A DNA stretch of 64,000 bases from Torreya grandis (taxonomy: Eukaryota > Streptophyta > Pinopsida > Cupressales > Taxaceae): NCBI GenBank assembly GCA_037957365.1, contig JARHVA010000021.1, positions 7,451,001-7,515,000 on the forward strand, written 5' to 3'. This document shows positions 24,067 through 33,269 of the stretch, one piece after another. Within the stretch, counting starts at the first letter, position 1. Each line of letters starts with the position of its first letter. The notes below the pieces were generated by a model. That model was not told where the DNA came from and did no database searches. It saw only the letters and a list, made by a program, of their open reading frames with translations. A program made the translations under genes and the position numbers.

Positions 24067-24302
24067 TAGTTAATTCACATCATTTTTAACCACTACCATG
24101 ATAAAAAAATGAAAGGATATTATTGTTTTTCTGATTCATCAACCTATAAGTGGTTTCAAGGATTTAGAGATGGTTTTTCAGGTAAGTATAAGGAAATTTT
24201 ATTCACCTTCAACCCATTTAAAATGGTAATATACCTAAATCTACAATCTATTTTACCAGCTCTTCTTCTAGTTAATTCACATAATTTTTAACCACTACCA
24301 TG
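24067..24302 (+). repeat. Pair of 34-bp direct repeats
   Basis: 24067-24100 and 24269-24302 are identical except one base (TTCACATCATTTTT against TTCACATAATTTTT), 202 bases start to start. The 168-base spacer matches nothing recognised. The second copy overlaps the start of a receptor-kinase fragment. Confidence 0.85.
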
Positions 24303-24392
24303 GGCAGAATTATCCACATCCACTAGACAGATTCCATTGAGATCACCCCTACCATTTCCATTGTCATATTTGGGTGCACAAGGATCTTCTTG
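24296..24392 (-). pseudogene. Second lectin receptor-kinase EGF fragment
   Basis: Minus strand reads EDPCAPKYDNGNGRGDLNGI then CLVDVDNSAH, a diverged duplicate of the EGF-like part at 22800-22885. One conserved Cys is Gly. Only about 32 codons remain. It sits on the far side of the Tat-like fragment. Confidence 0.7.
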
Positions 24393-24399
24393 CTACTAT

Positions 24400-26925
24400 T
24401 TATCTAGAAACCAAACCCACACAAATATAATTCAAATATAGGTTTATGAAAATGAAAAATATCCACACAAATATGTAAGTAGGGCAGCTTTGATAGGATT
24501 TTACATGGAAGGAAGTTTGGTTGTGAAAGAGGAAAGAGTAGTGAATCTTAAAAATAATTAATTCATTATTTGTCAATCAATACTCAATTAATCATTAAAT
24601 TATGTGCAATATTTTTGTTATATATATTTTGAAATATTTTTTATTTATTATATTTATTATATATATATTTTTAAAATAACTATTTTAATATAAAATAAAA
24701 TTTTATAAATTTTAATATGTGACATGAACTTTCACCCATCACAATTTAAATTCAATACACATCCAAAACTTTCATAATTATTAAGACGAAATAAACTATA
24801 ATCTAAGGGGAAAAGGTGTCAATAAATAAGCAAAGATGTTATGCATCTTGTTATATGAATATTTAAATAAGTTAAATATTAAGCTAAACCTTCCAATATT
24901 AAATTTGAGTACATAATAAATGTAAATAATTATTTTATCAAGTTTTTTATTATTTAATTTTATATATATTATATTAATTATATTTTATTATATAAAAATA
25001 AATTATATTATTTAAATAATTTTAATTATTTGAGAATTATGTTTTAAATTTTCTATATTTTAATATTATATATTCAACAACTAAAATTTTACTAATTTAA
25101 TCATATCTATATTTATATAATAAAATTATATAATATCATCAAATTTAAAATCTTTCTATTTTAAAATATATAATTTAATATAACAAAAAAAGGTATATAA
25201 TAAATAATTATGATTACAAAATATTTCTAAAATTATTTTTATGATTTAATTGAAAAAAAATATTACCATTTACTTATGTTTTCTAATTTTAATGAAATAC
25301 TTTTTTCAAATTATTTTTTATATATAATTTGTTTTTTTTTTAAATTTCAAAAAATTATTAATTAAATTAAAATAATAATTAATTATAAATAAAGAGACCA
25401 TCGAGTAAATATTGTTTAAAATCAATCCCAATTATAAATTAAAATATACCCTACCATTACCCATGTTAATGAACTTTCATAATAAATTTTGTCATCATTT
25501 TCAAACTACTACCAAATCTTATTTTCAAACTATGCCAGATAGATTTATTCTATATAACAAGGTGTATTTGTTTGACTTCTAGATTTATTTTTATTTTTTA
25601 TTTTTAGTTTTTAAGTATATATCAAAATATTTTATATATATTTTTAAAATTATATTAATTTTTAAATATATATAAAATATATTTACTTAAATAATAATTA
25701 TATATATTTATATTAATTTTATAATTTTAAGTATACATTGAATATATAAATAAAAATTGTACATATATGTATATACATATATAAATGATCAAATATATAA
25801 AAATTTAAAGACAAAAATATCAATTTCAATATGCATAATTTAATTATGCAAATATACATTCCCAACTTAATTCCATCTATTTTATATATATTATAAAATA
25901 TAAATACTATTAATTGTTAAGCACATGTTCCATAATTAAAATACAAATGTCCATTAAATGACAAATATAATAGTTGATTTAATTTAAAACTAGGATTTTT
26001 TTTCATTATAGACAAATTTTTAATCTTTAATATTCAGAGTTTTGGATGTTTTAGTTACTTATTTGAGCATTGCAATTGATAGTAATAAAATAATATATTT
26101 ATTTTTTATAATGAAAATTAATTTGATATAATATAATTTTATTGTTTATTAATTTTATTGGAAATATTATTATCATATTATTTTATAATACAATATTTTG
26201 AGAAGATGAAGAGAAAAAGGCTTTCAAAGCAAGTTCAATGATTGTGTAAGACAAGGGGTGCATAATTTGAAAGATAACTAGCAGTTGCCCCAAAGGTATA
26301 AGGAAAGCTGAAGGATTATGAAATAAATGTTCCATTGAAATTTTCAAAGGTAAATTACATTTAACAGCATCATAAAAATGTGAAAAAGAATAATTGAAAC
26401 ATTTATTGCATCACATATTAGAAGATGACATTAAAATAGATATAAAATATTTGACAAATGTGTAAAAGAACATGAAAAGAAGCTTACAGATGAAGGTGTA
26501 ATTAGGTATATTCAATAGGTATCCATTATTTCATGCGATTTTGTAATTTGGTTTTATTTACTTTGAAAGATGTACATGAACAACCTCTGAATATGTTGTT
26601 GTACAAACACTTTGAAAAAATGCATGTTTCCTACATTATTTAAGGAGATATGTGAGAGTGAAAGCTTTGAGCAAAATAGAGCATACATCAATTGAGCTAA
26701 CAGGAGCAACTCACCCTGTGCTATTTTTTATAAGGGTTTGTTGTTCTTATAGACCTCAAGTGTAACGTGGTAAGCATAGAAATGTGGACTCGTAACATGA
26801 GGGTTGCCTCTATGTTGTATGTTACCGATGAGAGTGCATGTCTTGTATATACACGTTTATCATTCATCAAAGGAGATCAATTTTTGGAAGATTTATCTAT
26901 CTTTCAGAAGTATTCATTTTCTTAG

Positions 26926-26980
<55 letters not shown>

Positions 26981-27148
26981 GAATAATTTAAATTTGACAT
27001 GTTATTGTGTGTGTTATCAATTTTTTTTTAAACATGTAATTTACAAAATTGTTGACCATATTATGTGGGCAAAGATGACAAACATTATGTTGTTGAGTAG
27101 AAGAGTACATTATATTATATTATTTAGAAAAATGCCTTCATCCCTAAA
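24400..27148. other. Anonymous, extremely AT-rich region
   Basis: 24540-26190 is nearly all A/T with many TATA/AATTAA runs. 26200-26920 is less extreme, with no motif recognised. A (AT)n tract follows at 26928. The open frames at 26804-27248 arise from the (TA) run read as Tyr-Ile repeats and are not genes. Confidence 0.45.
26928..26978. repeat. (AT)25 microsatellite
   Basis: Uninterrupted AT dinucleotide run of about 51 bases. Confidence 0.97.
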
Positions 27149-27153
27149 CTTAA

Positions 27154-27668
27154 TGTTGATTTTTGTAGCTCGAAAGGTGGAATGTAGAATTGTTTTAAAG
27201 CAACTCAAGATTAGATATGCTTTAAAACAATTCAAGTTGGATTTTTAGCAACAGTAGTTTCTAGAATGTTTCTGAGTTTGTAAGGATAAGATAAATCCTA
27301 GAGTGATTTTATGTGTAAAAAGGAAAAAGCCAAAGAAAGCAAGAAAGTTTCTTTTTCTTGCACACTAAGTAAAGTAGCTAGCTCTCCTATAAAAGTAAGA
27401 TTGTTGTAGCAAACTTATGCATTGTATTTTTTTGAAAGAAAAGTTTGCTGTTAGGCTGAATAGAAGATCCAACATTTGCAGGTTTTTCCCCGCATTGGGG
27501 TTTCCTAGGTATATCTGTGTTATTGTCTTTTTATATTGGCTTATTGTTATTTTTGCTTCTACTGTTATTAGTTGTTAATTAACCCAGTTGTATTAATCAT
27601 TATAAATCATATTTATGTCTGTGAATTTATTATGGAATTAATCTGTTGCTGGGTTATAGAAATTAACA
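27154..27668 (+). repeat. Copia-B 5' LTR
   Basis: TGTTGATTTTTGTAGC ... GAAATTAACA, 515 bp. U3 has a perfect 16-bp inverted repeat (27187-27202 with 27218-27233) and a TATA box at 27388. Followed at once by the PBS. Confidence 0.93.
27388..27395 (+). promoter_or_regulatory. TATA box of copia-B LTR
   Basis: TATAAAAG, 234 bases into the LTR and kept in the 3' LTR at 30759-30766, so it marks the likely start of the element transcript just downstream. Confidence 0.65.
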
Positions 27669-27680
27669 TGGAATCAGAGC
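27669..27680 (+). other. Copia-B primer-binding site
   Basis: TGGAATCAGAGC, one mismatch to the tRNA-iMet complement, directly abutting the LTR end. Confidence 0.88.
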
Positions 27681-27767
27681 TCTAAACTCTGAATACGAAG
27701 CCAAGATTTGTAACACAAATTTCAAGAAAAAAAATTAGTTCTTTCATCCTCAATTCTTTTTGTGGCT

Positions 27768-29525
27768 ATGGCAACCAACGTTCGATACAAGGACAGGCTT
27801 GAGAGTGTGTCTAACTTCTTGCAGTGGAAGGTTCAGATTACATCTGTTCTCAAGGAGAACAAGCTGTGGATCTATGCTAGCACAGAAGTGACTCCACCAA
27901 TAAATGATCTTGTTGCCTTAGATTCACATGAAGTTAAAGAGGCCAAGGCTCAGAGGATTATCCTGGATGGAGTAAGAGATCATTTAATTCCTCATTTATC
28001 AGGGAAAGACACTGCCAAAGAGATGTGGGATTCGCTCACAAAACTTTATCAGAGTCATAAGATGATGCTCAAGGAAAAATTGCATAATACCAAGATGTCC
28101 AAAGGCAAGAGTGTGACCTCTTACTTGTCCAAGATGACACAGGTCAGGGATGAGCTTGCAGCTATTAGAGAGACAATTATAGAAGATGAGTTGGTGCGTA
28201 TAGCCTTGAATGATTTTTCAAAGCACTGGGAAGTGTTTGTCAAGTGTGATGTTGGTAGAGATCGGCTACCTGATTGGGCAAGACTTTGGGATGATTTTGT
28301 TCAGGAGGAGATCCATGAAGGTGCTCATCAGGGAGATCAGACAAAGAAGGGTCAAGATGAAGAAAATCTTGATCTTGCAAGAAAGGGTAAGAAGAAGTTC
28401 AATAAAGAGCAATTAGAAGGTTCTTCTTCCAAGAGTGGGAAGAAGAAAGATCTGAACAAGATTAAATGTTTTTGCTGCCATCAGATGGGTCACTATGCCA
28501 GTCAATGTCTGAATAAGAAAAATAAGGACAAGCAAAAGAAGAAATTTGTTGCTATAGCAGAGGTGGACGAGTTTGCATCAAAATTTGAGAATGATTTTTC
28601 ACTCATTGCCTGTCTCTCAAGTTCAAGTGCCAACAGAGTATGGTATATTGATAGTGGGGCTTCTCGCCACATGATGGGAGTCAAAGAATGTTTCACCAAG
28701 TTGGAGGAGAAGAAGCTGGATTTCTATATTGAGTTCAGAGATAATGCCAAGTACCATGCAACTGGTATTGGCACCATCAAGTTTCAGAGGGAGTCTGGAA
28801 AACCTTTGTTGGTGGATGATGTGTTATATGTCCTTGGCATGACAAAGAATTTAATCTTAGTTTCTGCCTTGGAAGACAAGGGTTACATCATGACCTTTGA
28901 GAGGGGAAAAGTCTATATACGTCCCAAAGATTCCAAGATTGCAAAAGTGATTGGTGTCAGGCATGGCAGCGTGTTTCAGTTACAGTTTGAGCCAGCACAT
29001 ACATTGGTTAGTAGATGTAAAGGGATAGGAGAATTGTGGCACAGGAGGATGGCTCACCTTCACCATGGAGCACTTAATATTCTTAAGGAAATAGTGACGG
29101 GGCTGTTTGAGATGAAGACAAAACAACATGAGGTGTGCAAGGGTTGTGCTCTTGGGAAATATGCTAAAACCAATTTTCCAAGCAGCGACACTAGATCCGA
29201 AGGGATTTTGGATCTCGTACACTCAAATGTGTGTGGACCTATGTCAACAACATCCTTAAATAGATATGAGTATTATGTTACCTTCATTGATGATTTATCC
29301 AGGAAGACGTGGATATATTTCATGAAGAATAAAGATGAGGTCTTCAGTAGGTTCAAAGAGTTTAAGGCTCTTGTGGAGAACCAAACTGGGAAGAAGATCA
29401 AGATACTAAGGTGTGATAATGTAGGCGAGTATACCTCGAATGCCTTCAAAGATTTTATGTGCTCAAGAAGGTATCAAGAAAGAGTTGATAGTTCCATACA
29501 ACCCTCAACAGAATGGGGTTGTTGA
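27768..29525 (+). CDS. Copia-B gag-protease-integrase, frameshifted end
   Basis: Open frame of 585 codons from the ATG at 27768. Residues about 10-40 are the gag N-terminus (NFLQWKVQI), 75-130 the UBN2-type gag (AKEMWDSLTKLYQSHKMM). The CCHC knuckle is CFCCHQMGHYASQC with Cys234, Cys237, His242, Cys247. Aspartic protease WYIDSGASRHM has Asp295. GAG-pre-integrase starts LWHRRMAHLHH at about 423. Integrase core: LVHSNVCGP carries Asn487 where the first catalytic Asp is usual, and LRCDNVGEY keeps Asp550. One extra base near 29458 shifts the frame, and the last about 22 residues are out of frame. The third catalytic residue lies in the next segment. Probably not functional. Confidence 0.88.
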   Translation: MATNVRYKDRLESVSNFLQWKVQITSVLKENKLWIYASTEVTPPINDLVALDSHEVKEAKAQRIILDGVRDHLIPHLSGKDTAKEMWDSLTKLYQSHKMMLKEKLHNTKMSKGKSVTSYLSKMTQVRDELAAIRETIIEDELVRIALNDFSKHWEVFVKCDVGRDRLPDWARLWDDFVQEEIHEGAHQGDQTKKGQDEENLDLARKGKKKFNKEQLEGSSSKSGKKKDLNKIKCFCCHQMGHYASQCLNKKNKDKQKKKFVAIAEVDEFASKFENDFSLIACLSSSSANRVWYIDSGASRHMMGVKECFTKLEEKKLDFYIEFRDNAKYHATGIGTIKFQRESGKPLLVDDVLYVLGMTKNLILVSALEDKGYIMTFERGKVYIRPKDSKIAKVIGVRHGSVFQLQFEPAHTLVSRCKGIGELWHRRMAHLHHGALNILKEIVTGLFEMKTKQHEVCKGCALGKYAKTNFPSSDTRSEGILDLVHSNVCGPMSTTSLNRYEYYVTFIDDLSRKTWIYFMKNKDEVFSRFKEFKALVENQTGKKIKILRCDNVGEYTSNAFKDFMCSRRYQERVDSSIQPSTEWGC

Positions 29526-30528
29526 ACGAAAGAATAGAGCTATCATTGGAGCAGCCAAGGCCATGCTTCATGATCAGGATCTGCCTTGGTTCTTATGGGC
29601 AGAAGCTTGCAACACAGCTATGTATTTGTAGAATAGGAGCCCTCACAAAGTGTTGGGCAAATTGACTCCAGAAGAGGCGTTCACTAGTAAGAAACCAGAT
29701 TTGGGGCACATTCACATCTTTGGACGTCTTGTGTATTGTCACATTCCTGATGAGAAGAGAACCAAGTTGGAACCTACTGCAGAGAAGGGTATCCTTGTTG
29801 GGTACAGTGAAACTTCTAAGGCTTATCGGGTTTATATTCCTGATCTCAAGAAAATAGTGGTTTGTAGAGATGTGAAGTTTGAGGAAGAGAGGGATCTTCA
29901 AAATTCAAGTAACTTGATGAATGAGGAGGAACAAACATCCACAGTTGAGGTAGCATAAATTCCTCAAAATTCAGTCACACAAGCTGGAGAGCAGAACAAG
30001 TAGGCTGATCAGATAGAGGAACAAATAATTCCTCAGCCTCAAATTCCTATTAGTGAGAAGAGGAGAATCAGTACAGCTGATCGAAAGAGCACTTTAGGGT
30101 GTAGTTTCAGTTTGGGATGAGGAGCAGTCTCTTGGTACAATAGGAAATAGAAGTCAATTGCACTGAGTTTTGCAGAGGCTGAGTATATGGCAGCCAGTAT
30201 GGCTACATGTGAGGCTATCTGGCTTCAAAAACTTCTAGCTAGGCTCTTTAATCAGGAGCTGGATCTTACAGTCATTTATTGTGATAATCAGAGTTATATC
30301 AAACTCTCTGAGAATCCAGTGTTTCATGATAAGTCAAAGCACATTGAGATCAAGTATCACTTCATCAGAGATTGTGTGGAGAAGGGAATAGTGAAGCTCA
30401 ATTACATTCCTACGGATGAACAAATTGCAGATATCCTGACGAAGGCCTTGATGAAGAGCAAGTTTGAATTTTTCAGGGACAAGTTGGGTGTGGTGCAGAA
30501 CACCTTCCTCGCTAAGAGGGAGTATTGA
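29458..30528 (+). pseudogene. Copia-B integrase end joined to RNase H (RT deleted)
   Basis: Continues in the +1 frame: CAQEGIKKELIVPYNPQQNG then VVERKNR with the third integrase acidic residue, a TAG stop at 29629-29631, and the integrase C-terminal part HIHIFGRLVYCHIPDEKRTK...GILVGYSETSKAYRVY (29700-29840). After the linker (stops near 29956 and 30001) the frame goes straight to RNase H: DRKSTLGCSFSLG (about 30080-30118), SFAEAEYMAAS (about 30170-30200), VIYCDNQS (about 30273) and a C-terminal tail open to 30528 (113 codons). All of RT, from the LDVKTAFL-type motif to YVDD, is absent; all pieces share one frame. Confidence 0.88.
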
Positions 30529-31039
30529 TTTTTGTAGCTCGAAAGGTGGAATGTGGAATTGTTTTAAAGAAACTCAAGATTAGATATGCTTTAAAACAAT
30601 TCGAGTTGGATTTTCAGCAACAGTAGTTTCTAGAATGTTTCTGAGTTTGTAAAGATAAGATAAATCCTAGAGTGATTTTATGTGTAAAAAGGAAAAAGCC
30701 AAAGAAAGCAAGAAAAGTTTCTTTTTCTTGCACGCTAAGTAAAGCAGCTAGGCTCTCCTATAAAAGTAAGATTTCTGTAGTAAACTTATGCATTGTATTT
30801 TTTCGAAAGAAAAGTTTGTTGTTAGGCTGAATAGAAGATCCAACATTTGCAGGTTTTTTGCCGCATTGGGGTTTCGTGGGTATATCTATGTTATTGTCTT
30901 TTTGTATTGACTTATTGTTATTTTTGCTTCTGTTGTTATTAGTTGTTAATTAACCCAGTTGTATTAATCGTTATAAATCAGATTTATGTCTGTGAATTTA
31001 TTGTAGAATTAATCTATTACTGGGTTATAGAAATTAACA
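30523..31039 (+). repeat. Copia-B 3' LTR
   Basis: 517 bp, starting TATTGATTTTTG (first TG now TA) and ending AAATTAACA before the TSD. It carries the U3 inverted repeat with one mismatch (30556-30571, 30587-30602) and the TATA box at 30759. The first bases overlap the end of the RNase H frame. Confidence 0.92.
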
Positions 31040-31044
31040 CTTAA

Positions 31045-31760
31045 GATTTAAACAAGAATCAACAAAAGACACAATAAATATATTACAATTATCATTCCCA
31101 AAATAGCAAATCACTAACTACCTTGACTCCAATGTAACTATTCAGTAAAACATCAATGTATATAGTGCACTCAAATACAAAAGAATACCTACAATCTAAA
31201 ATTATATTAATGTCCTACAAATCAAAATATAAAGTGATCTCAATTAAAAAGGAAAGTTAAAGAGCTCTGTCTACACATGCTACAGACTCCAAAAGTTGTT
31301 TACCAATCTTCCAAACAACACCAATGAAAAAACGGAGTATAATTGTTTTTCCTTAGACAATCATATAAACTTGGTCCAAGCTTCTAAAAAAAACCCTGTT
31401 AAAAGATTTTTTATTTATTAATTTACTCTTTAAGAGAGACCCAACATAATATATAAGAAAGTGTTGTTCAAAACCACCGAACAATTGCATCAACCAGGTA
31501 AAAACCCCTAAAAATAGTTAAGACAAGCAACTTACTATGATTGCAATAATCAAACTAAATCTACATCCAAACACATATACAACCCAAAAAAAACATAAAT
31601 ATGCATCATATAATAGATTAAATTTTGAAAACCAATGGAAAGTATTTATGAGAAATAATAATGGAGTTCTTTGGTTCTAAAATGGCAGACTATTCAAACA
31701 ACATTAATGAGATAGAGAGGCTTGAAAACTTAGATCAACGAAAAAGCATGGATACATGGT
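31045..31760. other. Anonymous DNA
   Basis: No motif or repeat recognised on either strand. Confidence 0.4.
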
Positions 31761-31761
31761 G

Positions 31762-32553
31762 TTACTCATACTTGGAAACTTCATGAAGCACGTCAATTTC
31801 AGCCATTGCTGCCGGCATTCCCAAACTGACCAAAGGTTTCTGCAACCACAAATAAAGTGACTTTTAACATGCCCAAAATGATAATGACTTGCTACAAAAT
31901 TAGAAAAACAAATTAAATATAATAAACTCATACAAACACAAACTAGGCGTCACCTACATGCCCAAATCTATGATATAATTAATAAACTCATCTCTCGTCA
32001 TTCTGTCTTTATCATGCCCTATGCAATATGTATCATAATGGATGTGCAATCTGTATTTGTTCTTCTATGTCTGCAAATTTTAATCCAAACCTTGTGACTA
32101 ACCTTGCGGCAATGATGTCAGAAATGAATTTGCTTTCTGCTACAATCTGAATTCCCATACAACATCTATTAACAGATATGACTCTTACGACAGTACATAT
32201 ACATTATATATATGTCCTGTCCAGACATGGAGATAAACGCATATTTGTAGTCTGTTGAAAGCAAAGAGGGGCTTTTTGAGTCCGTTGAAATCCTTGACTG
32301 AAATGGAATGCGGTTCCGCTTGAGTGGAAACAGCTGAGATAAAAAGAAAGGTGGCGGTGTTGCTCTTGGGCTGAGTTAAAGAAAAGAAAAGAACAGAACT
32401 TGATATGGCAACAACGTTAATGCTGTTGGACGAAAAGGCTGCTGCAACGACGTGGCGCAGAAGAGGCAGCCGCAGAGAGGGCTTGGGCAAAAGCAGTAGA
32501 AGCGACTGCAGGAAGATACGGTAATGGCGGCGGCGGCGGCGGCATCATCTACG
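31762..32553 (-). other. Possible small multi-exon gene remnant, unrecognised
   Basis: Minus-strand, CpG-bearing, gene-like sequence. From the ATG pair at about 32550 a frame reads MMPPPPPPLPYLPAVASTAF, then an Ala/Ser/Arg-rich stretch ending RRCSSLFVQQH before a stop; this is transit-peptide-like in composition. A 44-base segment at 32103-32146 sits between AG and GT and reads IVAESKFISDIIAA. A last segment 31839-31762 after a TTGCAG acceptor reads KPLVSLGMPAAMAEIDVLHE and six more codons to TAA. The phases of the last two segments do not agree with these frames, so splicing is unproven. It could be a pseudogene, a non-coding transcript or a misread. I do not recognise the protein. Confidence 0.2.
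32526..32543 (+). repeat. (GGC)n trinucleotide run
   Basis: About six GGC units at the head of the gene-like stretch; on the minus strand they would code a Pro run. Typical of 5' ends of plant genes but not proof of one. Confidence 0.8.
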
Positions 32554-33040
32554 GATAATCGTATGGCGTATGTATTGCTGTATGGATAAGGAAGGCCGCC
32601 TGGGGCGTATCCTTTTCTCAGGCATCATTACCGTCATCAATCTATACGGTTGTCTGCATGTTCATCCAATAGAAATATGTTTGATTTGCAGCAGGTCGCT
32701 TGTTCGATTCACGGGAGAAGCATTTTAAACACCGAACCTGTGGCTCAATTAGCGCCTTGTTATGCTTCGCTACTTCAGAAATACCGGTTTTGCAACACCG
32801 AGGATCATGCTTCCACACTAACAAACAGTTACATAAGCAGACACTCTAGCCCAGGAAAAAAACCAAAAAATAAAATCTAGTATCTAACCTAATAATAACA
32901 ATAGACAACCTATATAAGGTCTATCAACTGTATACTAAACACAGCAACACCGTGGCTTGTTTGCAAAGGCAGTTGCGGCTACTCTGGTTTAACGTTTCAC
33001 CTGTATTTTTTTAGGAATATATTTATTTGTGTCCATTAAA

Positions 33041-33265
33041 ATGTGTGGACGTCCTAATCGCCATAGCCGAAGGCCTTCGACGGGGCTGCCTTCTTCATAT
33101 TTGGCAGAGGAATTGCCAGATTTGGTGAAGTACATGCAGCAGAAGCAATGCCCGCCTAACAATAATGATAAGAATGTGGCTCCGCCATTGCCAAAATCTC
33201 CACAAGCACAGCCTCAGCAGATGAATAACAAGCCTCCAATGACCGATTCAAATGATGCTAAATGA
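33041..33265 (+). CDS. Hypothetical 74-residue protein, Pro/Gln-rich tail
   Basis: Open frame from the ATG at 33041 to TGA at 33263. N-terminal half MCGRPNRHSRRPSTGLP is basic, followed by SYLAEELPDLVKYMQQ, a possible amphipathic helix; the C-terminal half is low-complexity Pro/Gln/Asn (PKSPQAQPQQ). A TTTTTTTAG acceptor-like site at about 33006-33013 precedes it, so it may be a downstream exon. It lies in the CpG-bearing island and is not part of a recognisable transposon. No known family recognised. The frame may be chance. Confidence 0.3.
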   Translation: MCGRPNRHSRRPSTGLPSSYLAEELPDLVKYMQQKQCPPNNNDKNVAPPLPKSPQAQPQQMNNKPPMTDSNDAK

Positions 33266-33269
33266 CGTG

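Larger units (their letters stand above)
27154..31039 (+). mobile_element. Copia-B: TSD-flanked Ty1/copia lacking the RT domain
   Basis: Youngest-looking element here, 3,886 bp. The target duplication CTTAA is perfect (27149-27153 and 31040-31044). LTRs are 515 and 517 bp, about 5% different by eye; PBS at 27669 and PPT AAGAGGGAG before the 3' LTR. Internal order: gag, Zn knuckle, protease, GAG-pre-integrase, integrase, then directly RNase H. The RT (about 0.9-1.3 kb) is missing between about 29960 and 30090, explaining the short length against the usual copia size of about 5 kb. It cannot reverse-transcribe alone. Whether RT was lost before or after insertion cannot be told from one copy. 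Confidence 0.93.

Noticed and set aside
24061..24102. Minus-strand MVVVKNDVN as the usual Athila RT start
   Set aside because: It lies upstream of the linker that must precede RT, and the actual RT start is near 23350; the resemblance is chance.
26804..27248. Open frames of 60 and 136 codons with Tyr-Ile repeats
   Set aside because: They read through the (AT)n microsatellite; the Tyr-Ile run is an artefact and the rest has no motif.
32690..32780. tRNA gene or tRNA-derived SINE (GTTCGATTC box B-like and GTGGCTCAATTAGC box A-like)
   Set aside because: The two boxes are in the wrong order on the plus strand, and no cloverleaf can be drawn.
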